DNA of 64,000 bases from the NCBI RefSeq assembly GCF_938028735.1, contig NZ_CALIMF010000007.1:1-64000 (forward strand), read 5' to 3'. Made by a program: the position numbers and the translations under genes. This DNA comes from an uncultured Thermanaerothrix sp. GTDB taxonomy: Bacteria > Chloroflexota > Anaerolineae > Anaerolineales > Anaerolineaceae. Position 1 is the first letter of the stretch. Each line of letters opens with the position of its first letter. Under the pieces are notes generated by a model, which saw only the letters and a list, made by a program, of their open reading frames with translations, was not told the DNA's origin and searched no databases. Of the stretch, positions 37,403 through 47,211 are shown one piece after another.

Positions 37403-38904
37403 AACCTGAACGGTCGTCTTCTCCCTTTTCTATGGAGCGTGCGCTGGAAGAAGCCCTAGCACGTTTTCGTCCCTTGCTTTCGGCTGAGGAATGGCAGGCC
37501 CTACTGGAAGAATTGAAGCGCCCGCTTGCGCCCGCATTGCGCCTGAATCCCCTAAAAGTCAACCCCGCCGAGGTACATATGTGGGCGGAGTGGTATGGCT
37601 GGCGCTTGCAACCAGTACCTTTCTGTCCGACCGGTTGGCAGGTTGTCGAATCAGCATACCCGGTTAGCCAGACAATTGAACACCGTTTGGGTTATTATTA
37701 TATTCAGGACGCAGCTTCTATGCTGCCAGTAGAGTTGTTTGATTTTCCCCCTGATGCGCGTCCGTTGATTCTGGATATGGCGGCTTCGCCGGGAGGAAAA
37801 ACCACACACTTAGTGGCGCGCACCAACGACCGTGGCTTGGTCATTGCTAACGATTCCTCGCATGAACGACTGACCGCTCTGCGGCTGGTCTTGCAAACCT
37901 GGGGAGGCATCAACTTGGCTATAACGGGGTTTCCGGGCGAACGATGGGGGGGATGGTACCCGGAAACGTTTGACGCCGTTTTGCTGGATGCCCCTTGTAG
38001 TATGCAATCCTTGCGACCATTGGAAAGTCATCCCATGCGCCCGATCAGCCAGGGGGAACAGCGACGGTTGGCACAGCGCCAGGTGGCACTGTTGCTCAGC
38101 GGATTGCGCGCGCTCAGAGTGGGGGGGCAAATGGTCTATGCTACTTGTACCCTGGCTCCTGAGGAAGACGAGGCTGTGCTGGAAGCGGCTCTACAGCGCC
38201 ACCCTGGAACATTTGAGATTGAATCGGTGGATGACCGATTGCCTGCGCCTGCCCCGGCTTTGGAGGCTACACCCGAGCACCGTTTTCCTCCTCAGGTGCG
38301 ACGTGCCGTGCGTCTCTGGCCTCATCGTTTCCACACTGCGGGATTTTTTGCCGCCCGCCTGCGTAAGGTGGCCCCAGTGCCTTCAGAATCAGGGATGACC
38401 TCCCCGCCGCAAACCCGAACGCGTCTGACTTGGTTGAGGCCGAGCGAAATGCGAGAGGTGTTGGAAGCGCTAAAGCGTGACTACGGGTTGGACATGCAAC
38501 CTCTGTTCGAGGTTCAAGTAGCGGGATTGGTTCGTCGAGAGGATTACCTTTATGCCGCCCCGCGCGCCTTTGAGGCTTATTTTGGCGCTTTACCCGTTGT
38601 GTCATTAGGGCTGCCTCTTCTGGAAGCCACCCCCGAGGGCTGGGTGTTGACCCATGAAGGCGTGGCGCGTTTTGGGCGTCAGTGCCAACACGGACGGGTG
38701 ATTCTGCCGGCTGAGATGGTAACCCCTTGGTTACGAGGAGAAGACGTGCCCTTGGTGATTCGTCCCCCCTGGCCAAAGACGCGGGTGGTAATTGTCACTG
38801 ATGTGCATGGGCGCGTTCTGGGGCGGGGGCGTGTGCAGCGGACTCAACTGAAAAATCTGCTCCCACGGCGGGTCGTGCTGCAGCAGCCACCTTCAGTGCC
38901 CTAG
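37399..38904 (+). CDS. RsmF/NOL1-NOP2-sun family rRNA cytosine-C5 methyltransferase
   Basis: ALRLNPLKVNPAEV, YYIQDAASMLPVELFDFPPDARPLILDMAASPGGKTTHL, VLLDAPCSMQSLRP, MVYATCTLAPEEDEAVLEAAL; C-terminal RsmF/PUA-like extension. Confidence 0.88.
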   Translation: MKPERSSSPFSMERALEEALARFRPLLSAEEWQALLEELKRPLAPALRLNPLKVNPAEVHMWAEWYGWRLQPVPFCPTGWQVVESAYPVSQTIEHRLGYYYIQDAASMLPVELFDFPPDARPLILDMAASPGGKTTHLVARTNDRGLVIANDSSHERLTALRLVLQTWGGINLAITGFPGERWGGWYPETFDAVLLDAPCSMQSLRPLESHPMRPISQGEQRRLAQRQVALLLSGLRALRVGGQMVYATCTLAPEEDEAVLEAALQRHPGTFEIESVDDRLPAPAPALEATPEHRFPPQVRRAVRLWPHRFHTAGFFAARLRKVAPVPSESGMTSPPQTRTRLTWLRPSEMREVLEALKRDYGLDMQPLFEVQVAGLVRREDYLYAAPRAFEAYFGALPVVSLGLPLLEATPEGWVLTHEGVARFGRQCQHGRVILPAEMVTPWLRGEDVPLVIRPPWPKTRVVIVTDVHGRVLGRGRVQRTQLKNLLPRRVVLQQPPSVP

Positions 38905-39641
38905 AGATCGTTGAGTTCATAGAGGGTGAGCGCGGCCCCAAGGATGGCGGCGGTTTCCATGCGTAAGATGCGTGTTCCCAGAGAACACGTCAGCCAACCA
39001 GCTTGCTGCGCTCGGAGAACTTCATTCGGGCTCAGGCCCCCTTCTGGCCCAATGATCAACGCTACTTCCTCAGGAGACATGGACAGGCTGCGAATGGCCT
39101 GCCGCAAGGAACGTTGATTTTCACCTTCCCAAGCCATGAGGCAAAGGGAGGTGGTGGTTTGGGCCTGCTTTATTGCCCGTTCCAGTTCGAGAGGAGGATG
39201 AACTTCAGGGATTCGTCCCCGCCCACATTGTTCGGCGGCCTCCTGGACAATACGCCGCCAGCGGGGAAGTTTCTCGCGAGCAACAGTAATTTCTCGCACC
39301 AAGGTGCGTTGGGTAATCAGGGGAACAAAAGCGATTATCCCGACTTCAGTGCCCTTTTGTAGCACCCATTCGAATTTCTCCCGCTGAGTCAGCCCCAAGT
39401 AAAGGGTCAGGCGGGTGCGGGGTTCGCTGGTAATCGGCAAAGTCTCTAGTATCACCCCCGTAGCCGAAGAGGGTTGGAGATTTTCCAGCCGTACGCGGAA
39501 GGCCGCTCCGTTGTTATCGAGGACCACCACCTCTTGACCGGTTTTCATCCGCAAGACGGCGTAAATTTGGTGCGCGGTTTCAGGCGGGAAGCTGACCCAC
39601 GAGGCGTGAATGCAATCGGGGGGGAGAAAAAATCGGTGCAT
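38901..39641 (-). CDS. rsmE: 16S rRNA (uracil1498-N3)-methyltransferase
   Basis: MHRFFLPPD, QIYAVLRMKTGQEVVVLD, QREKFEWVLQKGTEVGIIAFVPLITQRT, AAEQCGRGRIPEV, LIIGPEGGLSPNEV, LGTRILRMETAAILGAALTLYEL. Confidence 0.95.
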   Translation of the reverse strand: MHRFFLPPDCIHASWVSFPPETAHQIYAVLRMKTGQEVVVLDNNGAAFRVRLENLQPSSATGVILETLPITSEPRTRLTLYLGLTQREKFEWVLQKGTEVGIIAFVPLITQRTLVREITVAREKLPRWRRIVQEAAEQCGRGRIPEVHPPLELERAIKQAQTTTSLCLMAWEGENQRSLRQAIRSLSMSPEEVALIIGPEGGLSPNEVLRAQQAGWLTCSLGTRILRMETAAILGAALTLYELNDL

Positions 39642-39744
39642 GGCTAAAAAAATCAAACGAGGGCTGCGGGATTTACGCTAAATGGATTATACTTGGGGCG
39701 CGATTTTTGAGGAGCCACATCCGTGGGTGTTGCCGGGGAAAAGG

Positions 39745-40473
39745 ATGAATCAACAACTGGTTTCAGAACGTTCTTATCGTTATCTGGATCTTATCACGGC
39801 GCTTTTTGTTACCGTGCTAATTGTGAGCAACATCGCTTCCTCGGCCAAGATTGTGGATTGGGGCATTTCTGTTTTTGGGGTTCGCCTGGCATTTGATGCT
39901 GGCACCCTGCTTTTTCCAATTAGTTATATTTTTGGCGATGTGCTGACTGAGGTCTATGGGTTTCGCCGCTCGCGTCGAGTAATCTGGACCGGCTTTGCCA
40001 TGTTGGGGTTGAGCGCGCTGATTTTTGGAATGGTGCGCGGACTGCCGGGTGAGGCTACCTGGGAGCAATATGCCGGTCAGCAAGCCTATGATGCCATCCT
40101 GGGCGGCATGTTCAGCGGGGGGATCGTCATTGCTAGCCTGGTAGCCTATTTGGCAGGGGAGTTCAGTAATTCCATTGTGTTGGCGCGGATGAAGGTCTTA
40201 ACCCGAGGGCGTTGGTTGTGGATGCGAACCATCGGGAGCACCTTGGTAGGCGAGGGGGTAGATACAGCCGTGTTTATTTTAGTTGCCTCGTTGACCGGTG
40301 TCTTTCCCTGGTCGCTTTTTGGCACGCTGGTGCTGACCAATTATCTCTTCAAAGTCGGGGTGGAGGTCATCATGACCCCGTTGACCTACCAAGTGGTTAA
40401 CGCTCTCAAGCGGGCTGAGAGCGAGGATTATTATGATACTCACACGCGCTTTACCCCCTTTGCCCTGACATAA
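39745..40473 (+). CDS. VUT-family queuosine precursor transporter (YhhQ-like)
   Basis: LITALFVTVLIVSNIASSAKI...FDAGTLLFPISYIFGDVLTEVYGFRRSRRVIWTGF...GSTLVGEGVDTAVFI...TNYLFKVGVEVIMTPLTYQVV. Confidence 0.9.
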   Translation: MNQQLVSERSYRYLDLITALFVTVLIVSNIASSAKIVDWGISVFGVRLAFDAGTLLFPISYIFGDVLTEVYGFRRSRRVIWTGFAMLGLSALIFGMVRGLPGEATWEQYAGQQAYDAILGGMFSGGIVIASLVAYLAGEFSNSIVLARMKVLTRGRWLWMRTIGSTLVGEGVDTAVFILVASLTGVFPWSLFGTLVLTNYLFKVGVEVIMTPLTYQVVNALKRAESEDYYDTHTRFTPFALT

Positions 40474-40490
40474 AGCCAGGGAATAAGCAG

Positions 40491-41198
40491 TCAATCCGCT
40501 TCTTCGCTTAGAGTAGAGTCAGTGGTTGTGGTGTATCCCTTACCAGCAATCACAACCACGTACTCCCCTCTCAGGGGCTCGCTTTCAAAACGGGCTTTCA
40601 ATTCGGCGAGGCTACCGCGGTAAATCGTTTCGAACATCTTGGTCAGATCATTAGCGATGGCAGCTGGGCGATTGCCGTAGACTGCTAGCGCATCGGTGAG
40701 AAACTCACGCAGGCGATAGGGACTCTCGTAGAAAATCAGGGTATGGGGGCTTTCTCGATCGATCTCCAGAAAGCGGCGACGTGCACCGGGCTTACGGGGT
40801 GGGAAGCCGCGGAATGTGAAAGAATGTACGGGCAGGCCAGAGAGGATAAGAGCTGGAATGAGGGCAGTTGGGCCGGGGATGGCGGTTAATGGTATGCCGG
40901 CAGCAATAACGGCGCGCACTAGGACGTAGCCGGGGTCAGAAATGCCCGGCGTGCCCGCATCGGTGACCAGGGCCAAGGATTTACCCTCTTGGAGCAGTCG
41001 CATCAAACGCGGTAATATCTTTTTCTCGTTTTCTTCGCGGAACGAAATCTGGGGCTTGTGAATATCATAGTGCTTCAACAGAACCCCGGTACGGCGGGTG
41101 TCCTCGCTAACAACATAATCCACTAGGCGCAAAGTTTCGAGCGCACGCTGAGAAATATCTCCCAAGTTGCCGATAGGGGTGGAAACCAGATAGAGCAT
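40491..41198 (-). CDS. rsmI: 16S rRNA (cytidine1402-2'-O)-methyltransferase
   Basis: [97 protein letters not shown]. Confidence 0.95.
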   Translation of the reverse strand: MLYLVSTPIGNLGDISQRALETLRLVDYVVSEDTRRTGVLLKHYDIHKPQISFREENEKKILPRLMRLLQEGKSLALVTDAGTPGISDPGYVLVRAVIAAGIPLTAIPGPTALIPALILSGLPVHSFTFRGFPPRKPGARRRFLEIDRESPHTLIFYESPYRLREFLTDALAVYGNRPAAIANDLTKMFETIYRGSLAELKARFESEPLRGEYVVVIAGKGYTTTTDSTLSEEAD

Positions 41199-41316
41199 TC
41201 TGAACCTTCAGAAAAGCGTTGGTGTTCTTAATTGTATCCCAAACACCTGGTCTTGTATCGGACTATAATACACGCCAATAGGGGCTCTGTCATGAGGGGC
41301 CAAGCAGGAGAGAGCG

Positions 41317-42006
41317 ATGAGCAAAGAAAGTTCTTGGAAACGCTTTTGGGAGGGAGTACGGAACGAGGTGCCATTGCTGATAGGGGTGGCACCTTTTGGT
41401 ATGATTTATGGCGTCATCGCCTTGGAGGCCGGCTTGTCTCCCCTTCAGGCACAGGCGATGTCGGTGGTGGTGTTTGCTGGATCGGCGCAGTTTATGACCG
41501 TCCAGCTCCTGGCGGGGATGACCCCAGCTCTGGTGGTGATCTTGACAGGCTTTGTGGTCAATTTGCGGCACTTGCTTTACAGTGCCTCGGTGGCACCATG
41601 GCTACAGGGCCTCTCCAGTTTCTGGAAAGCCCTTTTGGCGTATCTACTTACCGATGAGGCTTATGCGGTGAGTATCGTCAATTATCGCCATAATGGTCAA
41701 CGTTTGGGTGAGCATTGGTTCTTCCTCGGTGCCGGACTAGCGTTGTGGGCGACCTGGCAGACCAGTACGGCAGTGGGTATTCTGTTGGGGAGATTCGTTC
41801 CTGATACATGGGGGCTGGATTTTGCCTTACCGCTCACTTTCATTGCGCTGGTGGTGCCCAGCCTGCGCCACGCAGCGGATAGATTGACGGCTGTAGTAGC
41901 GGGCGGAATGGCCGTTTTATTAGTGGGCCTGCCTTATAAACTTGGCCTGATCCTAGCCAGTCTGGTGGCGATTGGGGTCGGCTTGGTATGGGAGAGACGG
42001 CGATGA
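41317..42006 (+). CDS. azlC: AzlC family ABC/branched-chain amino acid permease large subunit
   Basis: GVRNEVPLLIGVAPFGMIYGVIALEAGLSPLQAQAMSVVVFAGSAQFMTVQLL...VVNLRHLLYSASVAPWL. Confidence 0.93.
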   Translation: MSKESSWKRFWEGVRNEVPLLIGVAPFGMIYGVIALEAGLSPLQAQAMSVVVFAGSAQFMTVQLLAGMTPALVVILTGFVVNLRHLLYSASVAPWLQGLSSFWKALLAYLLTDEAYAVSIVNYRHNGQRLGEHWFFLGAGLALWATWQTSTAVGILLGRFVPDTWGLDFALPLTFIALVVPSLRHAADRLTAVVAGGMAVLLVGLPYKLGLILASLVAIGVGLVWERRR

Positions 42007-42326
42007 CAGTATGGTGGGTCATTCTGGCGCTGGGTGGGTTGACTTATCTCACCCGCTTGTCTTTCATTACGTTGTGGCGGCATCTACGTCTGCCTGACTG
42101 GACGCAGCGTGCCCTCTATTTCGTCCCAGTAGCCGTTCTTAGCGCTATTGTTGTGCCCGAGTTAGTGACCCTGGATCAGCATTTGAACCTTACCCTGGCA
42201 AACCCGCGTTTGTTGGCAGGGGTTGTGGCCATTGGGGTGGCATACCGCACGCGCAATGTTTTTCTCACCATTTTGGTGGGAATGGTAGCGTTTTGGTTGC
42301 TTCGTCTGGTGCTGATTGGGGGCTAA
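42003..42326 (+). CDS. azlD: AzlD family branched-chain amino acid permease small subunit
   Basis: WWVILALGGLTYLTRLSFITLW...LYFVPVAVLSAIVVPEL...GVAYRTRNVFLTILVGM; ATGA overlap with azlC. Confidence 0.9.
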   Translation: MTVWWVILALGGLTYLTRLSFITLWRHLRLPDWTQRALYFVPVAVLSAIVVPELVTLDQHLNLTLANPRLLAGVVAIGVAYRTRNVFLTILVGMVAFWLLRLVLIGG

Positions 42327-42440
42327 CGGGGGTAATCAGGACGCAAGACGGCTTAAGAGGGGTGAAGGGCGGTCTTTATCAGGAGGGCTTATACTTGATA
42401 GTGGGGTATGTGCTGAATTCTTCCTTCGTCGAGGAGGCTT

Positions 42441-43568
42441 ATGAAGTTATCACCTTTCAAACTTGAGCGCTTCTTTGCTCGCTATGAGTTCAATGTGCGC
42501 TATGTGTTGTGTGCTTCCGATTGCGAAACGTTCAGTGTGCGTGATCTTCTGGCCTTAGAGCCCGAAGCCGAAGCCCGCTTGCTGGACCTCCGCCTGGGAT
42601 ATACGGAATCATCGGGCGCGCCGAGTTTGCGCCAGGCGATCGCCAGGCTCTATACCACAATGGATCCGGATGAAATTCTGGTGCATAGTGGCGCGGAAGA
42701 GGCTATTTTTACCTTTATGGTGGCGGTACTCAGACCCGGTGATCACATTATCGTCCACAGTCCCTGTTATCAATCGCTGGCCGAGGTGGCGCGCGGACTA
42801 GGCTGCCAGGTTTCTTTCTGGCCGGCTAACGAATCCCAGGGCTGGGGACTAGATCCACAAGATCTGCGGCGCCTGATCCGCCCTTACACGCGTGCCGTGG
42901 TCATCAATGTTCCTCATAATCCTACGGGTTACCTGATGCCTCGTGAGGTGTTTGATGAAATCCATCGTCTCACTCAAAAGCATGGTCTGATTTTATTCTC
43001 CGACGAGGTTTATCGTGAACTGGAATATGATCCGGCGCAACGTTTGCCGGCCGCTTGCGATGTGAACCCACAGGCAGTGTCATTGGGGGTGATGTCAAAA
43101 GCTTACGGCCTGCCGGGGCTGCGCATTGGTTGGGTTGCCACCCATCGTCAGGATCTCTTGCAAGCGATGGCCGTGGTTAAAGACTATCTTACGATCTGTA
43201 ACAGTGCTCCTGCCGAGGTATTGGCGGAAGTGGCGCTGAAGCATCGAGAGGTGTTACTGGAGCGCAATCGGGCTATTTTGAGCCAGAACCTAGAGTACTT
43301 GTCCTCATTCTTTCAGCGTTACCCTGAGCGTCTGAGTTGGGTGCCACCTCGGGCCGGTTCGGTGGCTTTTCCGCGTTTGCTCGAAGGCGACGTGGAGGCT
43401 TTTTGTGAAGCTTTGGTGGTGAAAACAGGTGTTTTACTGGCACCAGGAACGCTCTTTGACGATATGGGGAACCATTTTCGCCTTGGGCTGGGCCGACGCA
43501 ACATGCCTGAGGCACTGACGCTACTGGAAGCCTTTATGGAGGAATGGCGGACACTGCCCACTCTCTAG
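42441..43568 (+). CDS. Pyridoxal-phosphate aminotransferase class I/II
   Basis: LGYTESSGAPSLRQAIARLY, VHSGAEEAIFTFM, NVPHNPTGYLMPREVFDEI, SDEVYRELEYD, VMSKAYGLPGLRIGWV. Confidence 0.92.
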   Translation: MKLSPFKLERFFARYEFNVRYVLCASDCETFSVRDLLALEPEAEARLLDLRLGYTESSGAPSLRQAIARLYTTMDPDEILVHSGAEEAIFTFMVAVLRPGDHIIVHSPCYQSLAEVARGLGCQVSFWPANESQGWGLDPQDLRRLIRPYTRAVVINVPHNPTGYLMPREVFDEIHRLTQKHGLILFSDEVYRELEYDPAQRLPAACDVNPQAVSLGVMSKAYGLPGLRIGWVATHRQDLLQAMAVVKDYLTICNSAPAEVLAEVALKHREVLLERNRAILSQNLEYLSSFFQRYPERLSWVPPRAGSVAFPRLLEGDVEAFCEALVVKTGVLLAPGTLFDDMGNHFRLGLGRRNMPEALTLLEAFMEEWRTLPTL

Positions 43569-43980
43569 GACATAGGCAAACAGGCTGCGGTTAGCGCCGG
43601 TTGGGCCAAGCCGGTGACCTGAAAGACGCGGGTGCAATACAGTGCGTGGAGCGACGTGTCAGAGTTGCTACCGCACTATTTGTACGGTGCTCGCTTGCTC
43701 GTGTGGTGGCGGAAGGGGATTTGGAGGCCACCTACCCAGCCCTTTTGGTTTCACCTATTGGGGCCTAATCTGGGAAAAGGGTAGATAGTTCCGGCGACGG
43801 GGCATATTTACCATTTATTGGCCGTGCCTACCCCAGTTTCATCCGCTAAAGGCCAGAGTGGATTAATCGGCTAAGGGGCGTGGGAACAGGCGATTGAGAA
43901 GGGCATAATATCACCAGAGTCTCATTACCAGAGTTTAATTACCTGGTTTTTTGGTGTCTTCACCTATGGGGCGATGCCCC

Positions 43981-44009
43981 TTGACAGACTATCCATCTTC
44001 CTGTAATTT
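43981..44009 (+). promoter_or_regulatory. Sigma70-type promoter of mrp operon
   Basis: Consensus -35 TTGACA (43981-43986), 17-nt spacer, -10 TAATTT (44004-44009); SD AAAGGAGGG precedes ATG 44057. Confidence 0.75.
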
Positions 44010-44056
44010 TATGCAACCTGTTGCGTATAGAAAAACACCGCTAGAAAGGAGGGAGA

Positions 44057-46408
44057 ATGCTGGTCATCATCTTATCGGGTTTCATTTTTGCTGCTCTCAT
44101 CCCGTGGCTTTATCGGCGCTTCGGTCCCCGTAGCGGGTGGTTGTTTGCTCTGTTGCCCCTTAGTTGGCTGGTCTATTTAGCCGGTCAGGCGCCCTTCATT
44201 TTGGGGCAGGGCCAAGTGATTGAGGAACGCATCTCCTGGATGCCTTCGCTAGGTGTAGAACTGGCCTTTCGCCTGGATGGGCTGGGGATGTTGTTTGCAC
44301 TTCTGATTACCGGGATCGGGGCCCTAGTCATTATTTACGGGGGTGGATACCTGGATGGGCATCCCTATCAGGGGCGCTTTTTTGTCCTAATCACCCTCTT
44401 CATGGTAGCCATGCTGGGCGTTGTGCTTAGCGATCACCTTTTCCTCCTTTTCATTTTCTGGGAGTTGACCAGCATTACCTCATTCCTTCTCATTGGTTTT
44501 GAGCATCAGCGTTATGGCGCCCGCGCCGCTGCCTGGCAAGCCTTACTGGTCACCGCAGGGGGAGGCCTGGCGCTTCTGGCAGGGTTGGTGCTTCTTAGCC
44601 AGGTGGCGGGGAGTGGGTTGATCAGCGTCATCAATCAGAATGGCGCAGTGGTCCGCAATAGTCCGCTTTACCCGATGGTTCTACTTTTGATCCTGATTGG
44701 TGCTTTTACCAAATCGGCTCAGTTCCCGTTCCATTTCTGGCTACCCAATGCAATGGCTGCGCCGACGCCGGTGAGCGCCTACTTACACTCGGCCACCATG
44801 GTGAAGGCGGGGGTGTTTTTGCTAGCCCGACTGACGCCGGTTCTGGCTGAAACTCCACTATGGCAGATGCTAGTAAGTGGGGTGGGGTTTCTGACCCTGC
44901 TGACCGGGGCGCTGCTGGCACTGGGACAACGGGACCTAAAGCGCTTGCTGGCCTACACTACTGTAGGAGCGCTGGGTACCATGACTTTTCTACTGGGGCT
45001 AAGTGATGCTCTAGCGGTGAAGGCGGCGGTATTGTACATCCTAGCCCATGGGCTTTATAAAGGGGCATTGTTCTTGGTGGCAGGTGCGGTTGATCACAGT
45101 ACTGGTACGCGGGATATCGAACGGTTGGGAAATCTGGCATCTACTGTGCCGCAAGTTGCCTTGGCGGCGCTACTGGCTGGGATTTCTATGGCTGGTTTGC
45201 CGCCGGCGCTGGGTTTTCTGGCGAAGGAACTTTTCTTTGAGAGTCTGATGGAAAGCACCTGGCCGCTTTATCTGAGCCTGGGGGGTGCCATCTTAGCTGG
45301 TGCTATTAACTTCGTTGTGGCTGCACTGGTTGCGTTCAAGCCATTCTGGGGACGCGCCCAGGATGTTCCTCATCCTCCGCACCCAGTTTCGGTTGAATTC
45401 TGGTTGGGTCCCTTGATTCTAAGTGGTCTGGGGCTGGTGGTCGGGGTCATACCAGCGCTGACCATTCCTCTCATTCAGGGTGCCGCCCAAAGTGTTCTTC
45501 AGTTCCCTCTTAAGGTAAAACTGGCCCTCTGGCATGGGATGACGCCGGTGCTAGGGCTTAGCCTTCTGACTATGGGGTTGGGCGGATTGGGCTGGGCTAT
45601 CTATCGGAGCCTCTGGCAAGGGGGCAGAATCTGGCAGAAACTAGCCCCTGTGGGCCCGGCTCATCTGTACGAGGTGGGACTTACCGGGCTGCGTCGCTTT
45701 GCGGCTTGGCAGACGCGCGTTCTACAGAATGGATACCTACGCTTTTATGTGATGACCATCGTTCTGACCACAGTACTCCTGACTGGCTTCACCCTGCTCA
45801 GCCGTCTGTCCTGGTTGGGAGTAGGTGGATGGGGCAGTATCCGCTTTTATGAGGTTGTGGTGGTGGCACTCATGATCATGGCGGCGGTTGTTATCCCACG
45901 CCTGCGTTCGCGCCTGGCGACGATTGCCACAATGGGCATGATTGGCTATGGTTTGGTGTTGATTTACTTGATTTACAGCGCACCTGATCTGGCAATGGTT
46001 CAATTTGCAATTGAGACTCTGACCGTCATCCTGTTTGTGCTGGCGGTCTATCGTTTGCCCAAGTTCACGCTTCTCACTCCCTCGCCCACGCGCTTCCTCG
46101 ACCTGCTGGTTGCCATTGCTGGCGGGATGTTAATGACGGCACTGGTGCTGGTCGTGACGGCTCGGCCCATGGTTCCTCACATTTCTGATTATTTTGCCCA
46201 AAACAGCCTGACCCTGGCCAACGGACGTAACGTGGTCAATGTTATTTTGGTGGATTTCCGTGGACTGGATACCCTGGGGGAGATCACCGTGCTGGCTCTG
46301 GCTGGAATTGGGGTATATGCCCTGGTGCGTCTGACCCTGGGGCGCCTGATGGTTCATTTTGAGGGGTTAGAGGAAGAAGAGGAGGTGGAGCATGAGAGGG
46401 CGCTCTGA
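44057..46408 (+). CDS. mrpA: Na+/H+ antiporter MnhA/MrpA subunit
   Basis: NuoL-like antiporter core ([59 protein letters not shown]) plus C-terminal MrpA/B domain. Confidence 0.95.
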   Translation: MLVIILSGFIFAALIPWLYRRFGPRSGWLFALLPLSWLVYLAGQAPFILGQGQVIEERISWMPSLGVELAFRLDGLGMLFALLITGIGALVIIYGGGYLDGHPYQGRFFVLITLFMVAMLGVVLSDHLFLLFIFWELTSITSFLLIGFEHQRYGARAAAWQALLVTAGGGLALLAGLVLLSQVAGSGLISVINQNGAVVRNSPLYPMVLLLILIGAFTKSAQFPFHFWLPNAMAAPTPVSAYLHSATMVKAGVFLLARLTPVLAETPLWQMLVSGVGFLTLLTGALLALGQRDLKRLLAYTTVGALGTMTFLLGLSDALAVKAAVLYILAHGLYKGALFLVAGAVDHSTGTRDIERLGNLASTVPQVALAALLAGISMAGLPPALGFLAKELFFESLMESTWPLYLSLGGAILAGAINFVVAALVAFKPFWGRAQDVPHPPHPVSVEFWLGPLILSGLGLVVGVIPALTIPLIQGAAQSVLQFPLKVKLALWHGMTPVLGLSLLTMGLGGLGWAIYRSLWQGGRIWQKLAPVGPAHLYEVGLTGLRRFAAWQTRVLQNGYLRFYVMTIVLTTVLLTGFTLLSRLSWLGVGGWGSIRFYEVVVVALMIMAAVVIPRLRSRLATIATMGMIGYGLVLIYLIYSAPDLAMVQFAIETLTVILFVLAVYRLPKFTLLTPSPTRFLDLLVAIAGGMLMTALVLVVTARPMVPHISDYFAQNSLTLANGRNVVNVILVDFRGLDTLGEITVLALAGIGVYALVRLTLGRLMVHFEGLEEEEEVEHERAL

Positions 46409-46805
46409 AATCCTGGCAACGGCGGCGCGCTACCTAATGCCATTGCTGATCGTTTTTTCCATTTTCCTGCTTTTACGAGGGCATAACGAAATTGGAGGTG
46501 GTTTCGTGGGTGGTCTGGTGGCCTCGGTAGCGATTGTCCTTTATATGCTTGCGGAAGGGGTACAGGCTGCCCGCGACCTGCTCAAAATTGAACCCCGGCT
46601 CCTGATTGCCATTGGGTTGCTTGTAGCGCTTAGTAGCGCTATGCTGGCTTGGATGGTTAACCAGCCCTTTATGACCGGTTTATGGTGGAAACACCCCCTG
46701 CCGGTGGTGGGGAAAGTGGGTACTCCCCTGGTTTTTGATCTGGGGGTTTACCTAACGGTCATGGGAACAACGTTAATGATCCTTTTCACACTGGCGGAGG
46801 ATTGA
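46392..46805 (+). CDS. mrpB: Na+/H+ antiporter subunit B (MnhB/MrpB)
   Basis: [50 protein letters not shown]. Confidence 0.93.
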   Translation: MRGRSEILATAARYLMPLLIVFSIFLLLRGHNEIGGGFVGGLVASVAIVLYMLAEGVQAARDLLKIEPRLLIAIGLLVALSSAMLAWMVNQPFMTGLWWKHPLPVVGKVGTPLVFDLGVYLTVMGTTLMILFTLAED

Positions 46806-46809
46806 GAGA

Positions 46810-47211
46810 ATGACATTGGCTTTAGCCCTTTTGATCGGGGTGTTATTCACCATTGCCCTGTACCTGATGATGCGCCGCAACTTGGTCAAGGTGCTGATCG
46901 GCCTGATTATCTTGAGCAATGCGATTAACCTTTTCATTTTCACGTTGGGGCGCCTGGTTCGTGGACGCCCACCGCTAATACCGGCTGGCGAAACAGCTTT
47001 GCAGCCCCCATATGCCGATCCGTTACCTCAGGCTCTCATCTTGACGGCTATAGTCATTAGCTTTGGGGTTACAGCGTTTGCCATTGCACTGATGCGTCAG
47101 GCTTATCAAGTTCTGGGCACAAGCGATTTGAACGAATTGCGGGATACTGACATTCAACCACGCTATCATCCGGATTATCACCATGCTGAAAGCGAAGAGG
47201 AGGGCCATTGA
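46810..47211 (+). CDS. mrpC: Na+/H+ antiporter subunit C (MnhC/MrpC, NuoK-like)
   Basis: [30 protein letters not shown]...[25 protein letters not shown]. Confidence 0.94.
   Translation: MTLALALLIGVLFTIALYLMMRRNLVKVLIGLIILSNAINLFIFTLGRLVRGRPPLIPAGETALQPPYADPLPQALILTAIVISFGVTAFAIALMRQAYQVLGTSDLNELRDTDIQPRYHPDYHHAESEEEGH

Noticed and set aside
37970-38020. RsmF-like motif IV (DAPCSMQSLRP) as evidence of inactivity
   Set aside because: The PC dyad and the TCTLAPEEDE nucleophile motif are both kept, so an active enzyme is more likely.
38267-38776. 169-aa minus-strand ORF
   Set aside because: Antisense to the RsmF-like gene; composition typical of shadow ORFs.
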